A model generated the notes under the pieces. The model saw only the letters and a program-made list of their open reading frames with translations, did no database searches and was not told the origin of the DNA. A DNA stretch of 64,000 nucleotides, taken from NCBI RefSeq assembly GCF_002161445.1, contig NZ_NFHT01000004.1, positions 1 to 64,000 of the forward strand, read 5' to 3'. This DNA comes from Alistipes sp. An66. GTDB lineage: Bacteria; Bacteroidota; Bacteroidia; Bacteroidales; Rikenellaceae. A program made the translations under genes and the position numbers. Shown in pieces: positions 1 to 9,581 of this stretch. Position 1 is the stretch's first letter. Each line of letters starts with the position of its first letter.

Positions 1-93
1 GCTCGGTGCGGGAAGAATTCCGGGGGTATGGGGCGGTTGCAGGACGGGCTCTTGGAGGCTGAATTTTTCGCGGAAGGGTCCGGTTCAACAAGG

Positions 94-126
94 AAAACCC
101 CTGACACCGGTGGTGTCAGGGGTTTT
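94..126. terminator. Perfect 15-bp hairpin, likely bidirectional terminator
   Basis: A 15-bp perfect inverted repeat (94-108 with 112-126) has a 3-nt loop and runs of A and T at its outer ends, so it can act as an intrinsic terminator on either strand. It probably ends the reverse-strand DUF4861 gene and whatever forward gene lies left of the window. Confidence 0.75.
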
Positions 127-159
127 GGTCTCCGGGAGCCCGCTTCGGGGATCTCCGCG

Positions 160-249
160 GTGTGCTCCGGGTCTTTTTCGGATGTGCTCCGGGCCTTTTG
201 TGGGCGTGTTCCGGGACAGCCCCGGTTCACTCCCGGGCGTGTTCCGGAC
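160..249 (-). repeat. Degenerate 22-nt tandem repeat directly after the DUF4861 stop codon
   Basis: Four imperfect copies built on the core GTGCTCCGG/GTGTTCCGG start at 162, 184, 206 and 239, giving spacings of 22, 22 and 33 nt. On the reverse strand the array begins immediately after the TAG stop of the DUF4861 gene and ends before the 94-126 hairpin. No function is apparent; it is one of several stop-proximal arrays in this window. Confidence 0.6.
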
Positions 250-1377
250 CTATTTGCGGACGGTGACCGTCAGCGGCTGCGTGGCTGCGGCCTGCGCGGC
301 GCCGATCTCCTCGACCCACTCGCCCATGTTCTCCACGCCGCCCTGGCTCCATCCCGAGCCTGCGTAGTAGGTGAGCGTCTCGCCGGACTTCACGCTCTTG
401 ACCGCTACGGCATGCCCCAGCGTGTCGGCCAGCATTTCGGCGCCCGGCAGGATCACACCCAGGAAGATGTCGCCGTCGCGGACCGGATCCTTCGTATCCG
501 ATGCGGCCTCCTCCATACCCATCCAGTTGTCGCCGTTCATCACACGCTTCACGTCGTGGCGCACGAAGCCTGCGGCGACGGGCATCTCGGCAAATTCTCC
601 CGTGTAGACGTTGTCCATGCGGTTGAAACGCTGGTTGGCGTCGAGCGAGATGGTCTTCACGAGCGACACCGGCGTGCCGTTGACGTCGAACGGAGCGTAG
701 GTCAGCTCGACGCTCGTGCGGATCGGGCCGTTGTCGAGCGTGCGGGCCGTGGCGTAGTTGTGGTCCATGAACCAGAACTTGCCGTCGACGAAGGGTACCG
801 AAGCCCCCGATCCGAGCGTTACGCCCACCTTATAGCAGTCCATGCCGTCACCGTAGTTGTGGTGGTAGTCGCCTTTGGCATACCACTCGTCGATGACGAG
901 CTTGTCGGTGCACTTCACCCAGACGTCGATTCCCGGCGTAACGAGCTTTTCGGGCGAGGTTTCCAGCGCCGGGCCGTAGAGGCGGTAGGCGACCTTGTTG
1001 TTCTCCCAGGCGTAGTCGTCGTAGCGCTCGGGCACCTGGCGTCCGAAGGCTTCGGCGCGGTAGGCCTCACGCACGCCCGTGACGATCCGGAAGCGTTTGG
1101 TTTCCAGCGCATCGGCGTCGGTCTGGAAGATCAGCGCCTGCGGTTCGGCGCCGCCGCGGTAGAGGACCTGCGAGGGGACCTGCTCCTTGTCGTCGTCGAG
1201 GACGACGACGTTTTCGGGCGTCACGCCTTTCAGCGCCGCGATTTCGGACCATGCGATTTCGACCGTTTCGTCGTCGCGTTCGATCTGCGAAGGGTTCGTC
1301 ACGTCGACTTTCAGCGCCGGCGTGCAGGAGGCTGCGAGCAGGGCAGCGACTCCCAGAATGGAGTTCTTCATCATCAT
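250..1377 (-). CDS. DUF4861 family lipoprotein
   Basis: This 375-residue protein opens with three Met codons and a short hydrophobic segment ending in LAASC (Cys18), a plausible lipobox, so it is probably anchored in the outer or inner membrane. The rest resembles DUF4861 proteins, which occur in Bacteroidetes polysaccharide-use loci for uronate-containing glycans; their activity is not known to me. Its divergent position next to galacturonate catabolism genes fits a role in handling pectin-derived sugars, which is inference. A promoter with TTG at 1437-1439 and TAAATTTG at 1409-1416 (reverse strand, 20-bp spacing) precedes it. Family call is from overall resemblance, without an alignment. 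Confidence 0.72.
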   Translation of the reverse strand: MMMKNSILGVAALLAASCTPALKVDVTNPSQIERDDETVEIAWSEIAALKGVTPENVVVLDDDKEQVPSQVLYRGGAEPQALIFQTDADALETKRFRIVTGVREAYRAEAFGRQVPERYDDYAWENNKVAYRLYGPALETSPEKLVTPGIDVWVKCTDKLVIDEWYAKGDYHHNYGDGMDCYKVGVTLGSGASVPFVDGKFWFMDHNYATARTLDNGPIRTSVELTYAPFDVNGTPVSLVKTISLDANQRFNRMDNVYTGEFAEMPVAAGFVRHDVKRVMNGDNWMGMEEAASDTKDPVRDGDIFLGVILPGAEMLADTLGHAVAVKSVKSGETLTYYAGSGWSQGGVENMGEWVEEIGAAQAAATQPLTVTVRK

Positions 1378-1408
1378 GATAACAGAAGTTTTTCGAAGTT
1401 TGATTTGG

Positions 1409-1439
1409 CAAATTTACGATTTTTCCGTACATTGGTCAA
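1409..1439 (-). promoter_or_regulatory. Bacteroidetes-type promoter for the DUF4861 gene
   Basis: Read on the reverse strand, TTG (1439-1437), a 20-bp spacer and TAAATTTG (1416-1409) match the Bacteroidetes consensus. The predicted start of transcription lies about 25-30 nt upstream of the first ATG. No equally good element was found for the divergent uxaC. Confidence 0.6.
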
Positions 1440-1584
1440 CCAGAACGGTAAATATTCTATTTAATTTGGTGATTTTTCGTAGTGTGTATCGCGGAAAGTT
1501 GCTAATTTTACATGCTGAAAAGGAGGCCTTGCCATGTGCGGACCCCCTTCCACGCAAGGAATATCAACGGAATACAGCAATAAA

Positions 1585-2997
1585 ATGAAAGAGTTCAACG
1601 ACGAGAATTTCCTGTTGCAGACCGAAACGGCGCAGCGGCTTTATCACGAACACGCGGCCAAACAGCCGATCATCGACTACCATTGCCATCTGATCCCGGA
1701 GTACGTGGCTTCGGACCACCGTTTCGAGAACCTGTCGAAGATCTGGCTCGAAGGCGACCACTACAAGTGGCGTGCCATGCGCACGAACGGCGTCGAGGAG
1801 CGTTACTGCACGGGCAAGGATACGACCGACTGGGAGAAGTTCGAGAAGTGGGCCGAGACGGTTCCCTATACGATGCGCAACCCGCTCTACCACTGGACGC
1901 ACCTGGAACTGAAAACCGCCTTCGGGGTGACGAAGCTCCTGAACCCCTCGACGGCGCGCGAGATCTACGACCGCTGTACGGCGCTGCTGCAACAGCCCGA
2001 ATACCATGCCCGCGGTCTGATGCGGCACTACAACGTCGAGGTGGTCTGCACGACGGACGACCCGGTCGACTCGCTCGAACACCACATCAAGGTGCGCGAG
2101 GACGGCTTTGCGGTGAAGATGCTCCCGACGTGGCGCCCCGACAAGGCGATGGCTGTCGAATCGGCCGCCGATTTCCGCGCCTACATCGAGCGGCTGTCGG
2201 AGGTGTCGGGGGTCTCGATCTCGCAGTTCGCCGACGTGATCGACGCCCTGCGCGTGCGTCACAAGTTCTTCGAGTCGGTGGGCTGCCGCCTCTCGGACCA
2301 CGGCATCGAGGAGTTCTACGCCGAGGATTACACGCAGCCGGAGATCGACGCCATCTTTAATAAGGTGTACGGCGGGCGGGAGCTCACGCCGGAGGAGATC
2401 CGCAAGTACAAGACGGCGATGATGGTCGAATTCGCCGTCATGGACCACAAGACGGGCTGGACGCAGCAGTTCCACTACGGCGCGATCCGCAACAACAACT
2501 CGCGGATGTTCAAGCAGCTGGGACCCGACACGGGCTTCGACTCGATCGGGGACTTCACAGTGGGCAAGGCGATGTCGAAATTCTTCGACCTGCTCGACCG
2601 CGGGGACAAGCTCACGCGCACGATCATCTACAACCTCAATCCGCGCGACAACGAGCTCGTGGCCACGATGCTCGGGAACTTCCAGGACGGCCGCTACGGT
2701 GCCGGGAAGATCCAGTTCGGGTCGGGGTGGTGGTTCCTCGACCAGAAGGACGGCATGGAGAAGCAGATGAACGCCCTCTCGACGCTGGGACTGTTGAGCC
2801 GCTTCGTGGGGATGCTGACCGACTCGCGCTCGTTCCTTTCGTACCCGCGGCACGAGTATTTCCGGCGCACGCTGTGCAACCTGGTGGGCAACGACATCGA
2901 ACAGGGGCTGCTGCCCGCCTCGGAGCTCGACTTCATCGGCCGCGAGATCATCGAGGGCATCTGCTACCGCAATGCGAAAAATTTCTTCAAATTCTAA
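1585..2997 (+). CDS. uxaC: Glucuronate/galacturonate isomerase UxaC
   Basis: Uronate isomerase converts D-galacturonate to D-tagaturonate (and D-glucuronate to D-fructuronate), the first cytosolic step of hexuronate breakdown. The 470-residue length equals that of the E. coli enzyme. The N-terminal metal-binding IDYHCHL motif lies near residue 33, and TTDDPVDSLEHH follows in the middle. The ATG at 1585 was chosen over an upstream in-frame ATG at 1534 because it gives the family's usual N-terminus. It opens a forward run of seven uronate genes; kdgK follows after 16 nt. Confidence 0.96.
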   Translation: MKEFNDENFLLQTETAQRLYHEHAAKQPIIDYHCHLIPEYVASDHRFENLSKIWLEGDHYKWRAMRTNGVEERYCTGKDTTDWEKFEKWAETVPYTMRNPLYHWTHLELKTAFGVTKLLNPSTAREIYDRCTALLQQPEYHARGLMRHYNVEVVCTTDDPVDSLEHHIKVREDGFAVKMLPTWRPDKAMAVESAADFRAYIERLSEVSGVSISQFADVIDALRVRHKFFESVGCRLSDHGIEEFYAEDYTQPEIDAIFNKVYGGRELTPEEIRKYKTAMMVEFAVMDHKTGWTQQFHYGAIRNNNSRMFKQLGPDTGFDSIGDFTVGKAMSKFFDLLDRGDKLTRTIIYNLNPRDNELVATMLGNFQDGRYGAGKIQFGSGWWFLDQKDGMEKQMNALSTLGLLSRFVGMLTDSRSFLSYPRHEYFRRTLCNLVGNDIEQGLLPASELDFIGREIIEGICYRNAKNFFKF

Positions 2998-3013
2998 TTC
3001 AGGATAACCAATC

Positions 3014-4033
3014 ATGAAAATCGTAACATTAGGAGAGATCATGCTGCGTCTTTCGACGCCGGGGAACACCCGTTTCGTACAATCCGATTCGTTCGACGTC
3101 GTCTATGGCGGCGGCGAGGCCAACGTGGCCGTCTCGTGTGCCAACTACGGCCACGACGCCTACTTCGTGACGAAACTCCCGAAGCATGAGATCGGACAGT
3201 CGGCCGTCAATGCGCTGCGCAAATACGGCGTGAAGACCGACTTCATCGCCCGGGGCGGGGACCGTGTCGGCATCTACTACCTCGAAACCGGAGCTTCGAT
3301 GCGTCCTTCGAAGGTGATCTACGACCGTGCGCACTCGGCCATCGCCGAGGCCGACGCCGCGGATTTCGACTTCGACGCCATCATGGAGGGTGCCGACTGG
3401 TTCCACTGGTCGGGCATCACGCCGGCCATCTCGGACAAGGCTGCCGAGTTGACGAAACTGGCCTGCGAGGCCGCCAAGCGTCACGGCGTTACGGTATCGG
3501 TGGACCTGAACTTCCGCAAGAAGCTCTGGACCAAGGAGAAGGCGCAGTCGATCATGAAGCCGCTGATGCAGTACGTCGACGTCTGCATCGGCAACGAGGA
3601 GGATGCCGAGCTGTGCCTGGGCTTCAAGCCCGACGCCGACGTCGAGGGCGGCGAGACCAATGCCGAGGGCTACAAGGGCATCTTCCGCCAGATGGCCGAG
3701 ACGTTCGGGTTCAAGTATGTGATCTCGACGCTGCGCGAGTCGTTCTCGGCGACGCACAACGGCTGGAAGGCGATGATCTACAACGGCAAGGAGTTCTACG
3801 AGTCGAAGCGTTACGACATCAACCCGATCATCGACCGCGTGGGCGGCGGCGACTCCTTCTCGGGCGGCATCATCCACGGCCTGCTGACCAAGCCGACGCA
3901 GGGCGAGGCGCTCGAATTCGCCGTGGCAGCTTCGGCCTTGAAGCACACGATCAACGGCGACTTCAACCTCGTTTCGGCCGAGGAGGTCGAGTCGTTGGCC
4001 GGGGGCAACGCCAGCGGCCGCGTACAGCGCTGA
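3014..4033 (+). CDS. kdgK: 2-dehydro-3-deoxygluconokinase (PfkB family)
   Basis: This 339-residue sugar kinase phosphorylates 2-keto-3-deoxygluconate (KDG) to KDPG with ATP. It has the two PfkB signatures: the Gly-rich YGGGEANVAVSCANYG segment near residue 34 that contacts the sugar, and DRVGGGDSFSGG near residue 275 with the catalytic Asp. Position between uronate isomerase and KDPG aldolase supports KDG rather than fructose or ribose as substrate. The ATG at 3014 lies 16 nt after the uxaC stop, so the two are co-transcribed. Confidence 0.93.
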   Translation: MKIVTLGEIMLRLSTPGNTRFVQSDSFDVVYGGGEANVAVSCANYGHDAYFVTKLPKHEIGQSAVNALRKYGVKTDFIARGGDRVGIYYLETGASMRPSKVIYDRAHSAIAEADAADFDFDAIMEGADWFHWSGITPAISDKAAELTKLACEAAKRHGVTVSVDLNFRKKLWTKEKAQSIMKPLMQYVDVCIGNEEDAELCLGFKPDADVEGGETNAEGYKGIFRQMAETFGFKYVISTLRESFSATHNGWKAMIYNGKEFYESKRYDINPIIDRVGGGDSFSGGIIHGLLTKPTQGEALEFAVAASALKHTINGDFNLVSAEEVESLAGGNASGRVQR

Positions 4034-4117
4034 TGCATAATGGACGGAGCGGGGGCGGCGGCAAGAGCCGCGTCTCTCCTCCGCAGGTTTCGATATAGGT
4101 AAAAACAAATTCTGAAA

Positions 4118-4792
4118 ATGGCACGTTTTTCAAAAATGCAAGTCATGGAGGCCATCGGCAAGACCGGTATGGTCCCCGTCTTCTACCACTCGGACGCCGA
4201 GATCGCCAAACAGGTCGTCAAGGCCTGCTATGAGGGCGGTGTGCGCGCTTTCGAGTTCACGAACCGCGGCGATTTCGCTTCGGAGGTCTTCATCGAGGTG
4301 ATCAAGTTCGCCGCCCGGGAGTGCCCCGAGATGGTGCTGGGCGTGGGTACGATCGTCGATGCCCCGACGGCCGCCATGTACATCCAGTACGGCGCGAACT
4401 TCGTCGTGGGTCCCTACCTGAACCCCGAGGTTGCGAAGGTCTGCAACCGTCACCTGGTGCCCTATACGCCGGGCTGCGGTTCGGTGACGGAGATCGGCAT
4501 CGCCCAGGAACTGGGCTGCGACCTGACGAAGGTCTTCCCGGCGGGCAACGTCGGCGGTCCGTCGTTCGTCAAGAACGTCAAGGCGCCGCTGCCGTGGTCG
4601 AACATCATGGCTACGGGCGCCGTAGAACCTACGGAGGAGAACCTCACGGCGTGGTTCAAGGCCGGGGTCTACTGCGTGGGCATGGGCTCGCAGCTCTTCC
4701 CCAAGGAGGTGATCGCCGCCAAGGACTGGAAGGCCATTACGGAAAAATGCCGCTTTGCACTCGACGTCATTGCCGGTGTGAAGAACAAGTAA
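4118..4792 (+). CDS. kdgA: KDPG aldolase / 4-hydroxy-2-oxoglutarate aldolase
   Basis: A 224-residue class I aldolase that splits KDPG into pyruvate and glyceraldehyde 3-phosphate. The motif FEFTNRG near residue 47 carries the catalytic Glu region, and [12 protein letters not shown] near residue 140 carries the Schiff-base Lys and phosphate-binding glycines. Length is that of the Eda family. It lies 84 nt downstream of kdgK and 30 nt upstream of the transporter gene. Confidence 0.94.
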   Translation: MARFSKMQVMEAIGKTGMVPVFYHSDAEIAKQVVKACYEGGVRAFEFTNRGDFASEVFIEVIKFAARECPEMVLGVGTIVDAPTAAMYIQYGANFVVGPYLNPEVAKVCNRHLVPYTPGCGSVTEIGIAQELGCDLTKVFPAGNVGGPSFVKNVKAPLPWSNIMATGAVEPTEENLTAWFKAGVYCVGMGSQLFPKEVIAAKDWKAITEKCRFALDVIAGVKNK

Positions 4793-4822
4793 GTATAATC
4801 TCATCGACCTAAACCTTATCTC

Positions 4823-6313
4823 ATGACAAAAACCGCATCAACTTCAACCAAACTGATGACCAACTGGCGTTGGTGGATGTGTGTGCTGCTCTTCGTGGCC
4901 ACGACGGTGAACTACCTGGACCGTCAGGTGCTGTCGCTGACCTGGAAGGACTTCATCGCCCCCGAGTTCCACTGGACCGACGCCGATTACGGAACCATTA
5001 CGGCTGTTTTCTCGCTCGTTTACGCGCTCTGCATGCTCTTCGCGGGCCGCTTCATCGACTGGATGGGCACCAAGAAGGGCTATCTGTGGGCCATTGGCGT
5101 ATGGTCGCTGGGCGCCTGCCTGCACGCCGCTTGCGGCTGGGCCACGATGCACATCGAGGGTTTCGAGTCGGTCAAGGCCATGACCTCGGTCGAGGCGGGT
5201 ACGGCCGTGGCGTTCGCCATAGCATCGACGAGCGTCTGGCTCTTCCTGGCCGCGCGGTGTATCCTCGCACTGGGTGAGGCGGGCAACTTCCCGGCAGCGA
5301 TCAAGGTGACCGCCGAGTACTTCCCGAAGAAGGACCGGGCCTTCGCCACCTCGATCTTCAATGCCGGGGCGTCGGTGGGTGCACTGGTGGCTCCGGCGTC
5401 GATTCCGCTGCTGGCCCAGTATTTCAAGGATCTGGGAGTCGGCGGCGGCTGGGAGATGGCCTTCCTGATCATCGGAGCGCTGGGCTTCCTCTGGATGGGC
5501 TTCTGGGTCTTCATGTATGACAAACCCGAAAAGTCGAAGCACGTGAACGAGGCCGAGCTGGCCTACATCCATCAGGATGACGCCGAGATGCCGGTTGCCG
5601 AGGTCAAGGCACAGGAGGAGAAACCCGAAAAGGTCATTCCGTTCTGGCGCTGCTTCACCTACCGGCAGACCTGGTCGTTCATCACGGGCAAGTTCTTCAC
5701 CGACGGCGTATGGTGGTTCTACCTCTTCTGGGCTCCGGCCTACTTCTCCGACCAGTACGGCTACTCGTCCAGCTCGGGAATGGGTATCGCGCTGATTTTC
5801 ACGCTTTACGCCATTGTGACGGTGCTGTCGATCTTCGGCGGCTACCTGCCGAAGCTCTTCGTCGACCGCAAGGGCATGAACCCCTATGCGGGCCGTATGC
5901 TGGCGATGCTGATCTTTGCGTTCCTGCCGCTGCCCGCGCTCTTCGCGCAGGGTGCCGGAACCTACTCGGTATGGTGGCCCGCGATCATCATCGGTCTGGC
6001 CGGCGCCGGACACCAGGCGTGGTCGGCGAACCTCTTCTCGACGATCGGCGACATGTTCCCCAAATCGGCCATTGCGACCATTACGGGTATCGGCGGCATG
6101 GCCGGGGGTGTGGGTTCGTTCCTGATCAACAAGGGGGCCGGTGCGCTCTTCACACACTCGGAGCAGATGGGCGATGCGTTCCGCTTCATGGGCTTCGACG
6201 GCAAGGAAGCCGGCTACATGATCATCTTCTGCATCTGCGCCGTGGCCTATCTGGTGGCATGGGCGATCATGAAGACGCTGGTTCCGAAGTACAAGCCTAT
6301 CGTCATCGAATAA
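4823..6313 (+). CDS. MFS hexuronate transporter (ExuT-like)
   Basis: A 496-residue major facilitator with about 12 hydrophobic segments. The N-terminus contains NYLDRQVLSLTW, typical of the anion:cation symporter branch that includes the hexuronate permease ExuT. A hydrophilic loop near residues 235-275 separates the two six-helix halves. Its place among galacturonate genes makes galacturonate or glucuronate the likely substrate, imported with protons; that assignment rests on context and family resemblance. Some inserted residues between predicted helices 3 and 4 (around residue 110-130) make it longer than E. coli ExuT. Confidence 0.88.
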   Translation: MTKTASTSTKLMTNWRWWMCVLLFVATTVNYLDRQVLSLTWKDFIAPEFHWTDADYGTITAVFSLVYALCMLFAGRFIDWMGTKKGYLWAIGVWSLGACLHAACGWATMHIEGFESVKAMTSVEAGTAVAFAIASTSVWLFLAARCILALGEAGNFPAAIKVTAEYFPKKDRAFATSIFNAGASVGALVAPASIPLLAQYFKDLGVGGGWEMAFLIIGALGFLWMGFWVFMYDKPEKSKHVNEAELAYIHQDDAEMPVAEVKAQEEKPEKVIPFWRCFTYRQTWSFITGKFFTDGVWWFYLFWAPAYFSDQYGYSSSSGMGIALIFTLYAIVTVLSIFGGYLPKLFVDRKGMNPYAGRMLAMLIFAFLPLPALFAQGAGTYSVWWPAIIIGLAGAGHQAWSANLFSTIGDMFPKSAIATITGIGGMAGGVGSFLINKGAGALFTHSEQMGDAFRFMGFDGKEAGYMIIFCICAVAYLVAWAIMKTLVPKYKPIVIE

Positions 6314-6328
6314 TTTTTCGGGTCCGGA

Positions 6329-6360
6329 CCGACGGCGGCCGGCAGAATGGCCGCCGTCGG
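6329..6360 (+). terminator. 12-bp GC-rich hairpin between transporter and uxaB
   Basis: A perfect 12-bp stem (6329-6340 with 6349-6360) with an 8-nt loop follows the transporter stop codon. It lacks a convincing T tract (TTCTCTC follows), so it may lower read-through or stabilise the upstream mRNA rather than fully terminate. Confidence 0.4.
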
Positions 6361-6394
6361 TTCTCTCCGGACTCACAACCAAGTCCTTACAAAG

Positions 6395-7849
6395 ATGAAA
6401 CAACTCAATAAGTCGACCGTCGAAACGGTCGACCGCCCCGTTCGTATCCTGCAATTCGGCGAGGGCAACTTCCTGCGGGCCTTCGTGGACTGGCAGATCG
6501 ACATCGCCAACGAGAAGGGCGTCATGAATTCGGGCGTGGCCATCTGCCAGCCGATTCTGGATCCCGAGCACAAGGTGCTCGGCATGATCGACCTGATGCA
6601 CCGGCAGGACAACCTCTACCACGTCTATCTGGAAGGCATCGAGAACCGCCAGCCGAAGAAGGATGTGCGGCTGGTGAAGAGCGTCATGGACTCGTTCAAC
6701 CCCTATGTGGAGTATGAGAAATACGAGCGATATTTCCTGTCGCCGGAGCTGAAAATCACGATCTCGAACACCACGGAGGCGGGAATCCGCTACGAGGAGG
6801 GCGACGATCTGGAAGCCCGTCCGCCGAAGTCCTACCCGGCGAAGATGACGGCCCTGCTCTACAAGCGCTTCAAGCACTTCAACGGCGACCCGACGAAGGG
6901 TCTGTGCATCATCTGCTGCGAGCTGATCGAGAACAACGGCTCGACGCTGCACGAGTATGTGATCCGCCATGCGATGTACAACGGCCTGGGGGCCGACTTC
7001 ATCGACTGGGTAGAGCGCAACTGCCACTTCTGCGATACGCTGGTCGACCGCATTGTGCCGGGGTTCCCGCGCGACACCATCAACGAGATCAAGGAGGAGC
7101 TGGGCTACGATGACAACCTCGTTGTGAAGGCCGAGCTGTACCACCTGTGGGCGATCGGCGGCCCGGGCTATCAGGAGGTGATGAAGGAGCTGCCGCTGGA
7201 CAAGGCGGGTCTGCACGTGATCTTCATGCCGTCGATCAAGCAGTTCCGCGACAAGAAGGTGCGCATTCTGAATGGTTCGCACACGGGCATGGTGCCCATC
7301 GCGCTGCAAATGGGTTGCGAGACGGTGATGGACGCCTTCAACACGCCGGCCATCGAGCGCTTCATCAACGAGATGGTCGCCGAGGAGGTGATCCCGATGA
7401 TCGAGGAGGACCAGGAGGAGCTGAAACGGTTCGCCGCGGGGATCCTCGAACGCTTCTACAACCCCTTCATCAAGCACCTGCTGCGTTCGATCTCGCTCAA
7501 TTCGCTGTCGAAGTGGGAGGCGCGCAACTATCCGACCGTGAAGGACAACTGGTTCAAGGCCGGGAAGCTGGCCGCGCGCGAGTGCTTCACCTTCGCGGCA
7601 CTGATGTCGCTGTACAGCCCGAAGAGCGGTTTCGAGCCCGACGACACGAAGGAGTTCGTCGACTACATCCGTCAGAACTGGAATTCGGAGGACCTCGAAG
7701 GGACGATCGCGAAGATCGTGCGCGAGAGCGGCATCTTCACGGTGGATTTCTCGGAGGTTCCGGGCTTCGTGGAGGCCGTTGCGGGCTATGTGGGTGACAT
7801 CGAGTCGCTGGGCATGAAGGGCGCGCTGGACAAATTTTTGACGAAATAG
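6395..7849 (+). CDS. uxaB: Tagaturonate reductase (altronate oxidoreductase)
   Basis: NADH-dependent enzyme of the mannitol dehydrogenase/polyol long-chain family reducing D-tagaturonate to D-altronate. The 484-residue length matches E. coli UxaB (483). The N-terminal FGEGNFLRAFVDWQ motif begins the Rossmann fold, and LNGSHTGMVPIA in the C-terminal half is the family's active-site loop with conserved Asn and His. The ATG at 6395 was chosen over an in-frame upstream ATG at 6347, which lies in the hairpin region. Confidence 0.94.
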   Translation: MKQLNKSTVETVDRPVRILQFGEGNFLRAFVDWQIDIANEKGVMNSGVAICQPILDPEHKVLGMIDLMHRQDNLYHVYLEGIENRQPKKDVRLVKSVMDSFNPYVEYEKYERYFLSPELKITISNTTEAGIRYEEGDDLEARPPKSYPAKMTALLYKRFKHFNGDPTKGLCIICCELIENNGSTLHEYVIRHAMYNGLGADFIDWVERNCHFCDTLVDRIVPGFPRDTINEIKEELGYDDNLVVKAELYHLWAIGGPGYQEVMKELPLDKAGLHVIFMPSIKQFRDKKVRILNGSHTGMVPIALQMGCETVMDAFNTPAIERFINEMVAEEVIPMIEEDQEELKRFAAGILERFYNPFIKHLLRSISLNSLSKWEARNYPTVKDNWFKAGKLAARECFTFAALMSLYSPKSGFEPDDTKEFVDYIRQNWNSEDLEGTIAKIVRESGIFTVDFSEVPGFVEAVAGYVGDIESLGMKGALDKFLTK

Positions 7850-7860
7850 CATTTTCCCGA

Positions 7861-7926
7861 AAAGGCGGAGCGGACGGGCCGGAAGCCGGATGACGGAGGT
7901 CCGGAGGGTCCGGCTCCGCTTTTTTA
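7861..7926 (+). terminator. Terminator after uxaB
   Basis: GCGGAGC-GGAC (7865-7875) pairs with GTCC-G-GCTCCGC (7908-7919) with one bulged G, followed by six T (7920-7925). uxaA starts only 16 nt later, so uxaA may depend on read-through or its own unseen promoter. Confidence 0.65.
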
Positions 7927-7941
7927 TTAGCAAAAGAAGCG

Positions 7942-9429
7942 ATGAAACGATTTCTGAAAATCAATGCCGCGGACAACGTGGCCGTGGCGCTGGCGGATCT
8001 GGCGGCCGGCGAGCGGGTGGAGGCGGACGGCACGACGGTGACACTGCGCGAGGCGGTGGCCCGGGGGCACAAGTTCGCGCTGCGCGACCTCGCCGCGGGG
8101 GAGGACGTCGTCAAGTACGGCTATCCGATCGGCCATGCCGTGGAGGCGATTCCCGCGGGGGCGTGGATCCATTCGCACAACCTGAAAACCAACCTGCACG
8201 ACGACCTCACCTATACCTATACGCCGCAGCTGCGCCGGCTTGACATTCCGAAACGCGACGTCACGGTGCAGGGCTACCTGCGCCGCAACGGGCAGATGGG
8301 CATCCGCAACGAGTTGTGGATCGTGCCGTCGGTGGGGTGCGTCAACGGACAGGCGCAGGCCATTGCCGAGCGGGTGCGTCGCGAATGCGACTGCTCGCAT
8401 CTGGACGACGTGCGCGTCTACACGCACAACTACGGCTGTTCGCAGCTGGGCGACGACCACGCCAACACGCGGCGGGCGCTGGCCGCACTGGTCCGGCATC
8501 CGAATGCGGGTGCGGTGCTGGTGCTGGGGCTCGGCTGTGAGAACAATCAGGTCGCGGCCCTCAAAGAGGAGATCGGCGAGTGGGACGACGAGCGCGTGAA
8601 GTTCCTCATCGCGCAGGAGGTCGAGGACGAGATCGAGACGGGTTTCGAAATTTGCCGCGAACTGGTCGAACGCACGAAAGCCGATCGGCGCGAGCCGCTG
8701 CCGCTGTCGTATCTGAAAGTGGGGTTGAAGTGCGGCGGTTCGGACGGCTTCTCGGGCATCACGGCCAACCCGCTGGTGGGGTTGTTCTCCGACTGGTTGG
8801 TGGCGCAGGGCGGCACGACCGTGCTGACGGAGGTCCCGGAGATGTTCGGTGCCGAGACGATCCTCATGGACCGCGCCGCGGACGGCGGGGTCTTCGACCG
8901 CACGGTGCACCTGATCAACGACTTCAAGGGCTACTTCCGCAAATACGACCAGCCGATCTACGAAAACCCCTCGCCCGGCAACAAGAAGGGCGGCATCACG
9001 ACCCTCGAAGAGAAGTCTTTGGGTTGCGTGCAGAAGGGCGGGGCACAACCCGTGGTCGATGTGCTGGGCTATGCGGATCCGATCGTGAAGCCGGGTCTGA
9101 ACCTCTTGCAGGCGCCGGGCAACGACCTGGTGGCCGCCTCGGCGCTGGCCCTGTCGGGGTGTCAGCTGGTGTTGTTCACCACGGGGCGCGGCACGCCTTT
9201 CGGGTCGTTCGTTCCGACGATGAAGATCGCGACCAACACGCCGCTGTCGCAGTTCAAGGCCAACTGGATCGACTTCAACGCCGGGACGCTGGTCGAGGAC
9301 GAGGAGCCGCACACCGTGCTGGAACGGCTGATCGGGAAGGTCCTCGCGACGGCCGACGGCGAACACCTCAAACACGAGCGCACGGGCTTCAAGGAGATTG
9401 CCATCTTCAAGACGGGTGTGACGTTATAG
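7942..9429 (+). CDS. uxaA: Altronate dehydratase
   Basis: Dehydrates D-altronate to 2-keto-3-deoxygluconate, feeding KdgK. At 495 residues it has the same length as E. coli UxaA and the same two parts: a small N-terminal SAF domain (about residues 1-95) and the large altronate/galactarate dehydratase domain. Conserved cysteines occur in CECDCSH-like, YGCSQLGDDH (near 168) and GLGCENNQ (near 197) segments, which bind the iron or Fe-S centre in this family. With this gene the galacturonate branch is complete; mannonate-branch uxuA/uxuB are not in the window. Confidence 0.95.
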   Translation: MKRFLKINAADNVAVALADLAAGERVEADGTTVTLREAVARGHKFALRDLAAGEDVVKYGYPIGHAVEAIPAGAWIHSHNLKTNLHDDLTYTYTPQLRRLDIPKRDVTVQGYLRRNGQMGIRNELWIVPSVGCVNGQAQAIAERVRRECDCSHLDDVRVYTHNYGCSQLGDDHANTRRALAALVRHPNAGAVLVLGLGCENNQVAALKEEIGEWDDERVKFLIAQEVEDEIETGFEICRELVERTKADRREPLPLSYLKVGLKCGGSDGFSGITANPLVGLFSDWLVAQGGTTVLTEVPEMFGAETILMDRAADGGVFDRTVHLINDFKGYFRKYDQPIYENPSPGNKKGGITTLEEKSLGCVQKGGAQPVVDVLGYADPIVKPGLNLLQAPGNDLVAASALALSGCQLVLFTTGRGTPFGSFVPTMKIATNTPLSQFKANWIDFNAGTLVEDEEPHTVLERLIGKVLATADGEHLKHERTGFKEIAIFKTGVTL

Positions 9430-9522
9430 GCGTCTGTGGAGCTCGGGATTGGGCCGTTGCAGGGTTCATCCCGGTTACAGCCCGCCGTCTGCGGCGGCAT
9501 CTGCAAATCTGCCCTCTCCAAA

Positions 9523-9540
9523 CCCCCTCTTCGGAGGGGG
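9523..9540 (+). terminator. 7-bp hairpin with UUCG loop between uxaA and pectinesterase
   Basis: CCCCCTC (9523-9529) and GAGGGGG (9534-9540) close a TTCG tetraloop, an unusually stable RNA hairpin. Only a weak T run follows, so it may be a processing or stability element rather than a true terminator. Confidence 0.4.
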
Positions 9541-9581
9541 CTTGGATTTAAACGAAGGCAAACTAATTGCATTCAAATGTT

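Noticed and set aside
28..1464. Long forward open frame antisense to the DUF4861 gene
   Set aside because: It follows the mirror of the reverse gene's codons and has no recognisable domain; high GC keeps antisense frames open throughout this window.
4844..7933. 1029-codon reverse open frame across kdgA end, transporter, uxaB
   Set aside because: Arg/His-rich shadow of three well-identified forward genes; no domain or start context.
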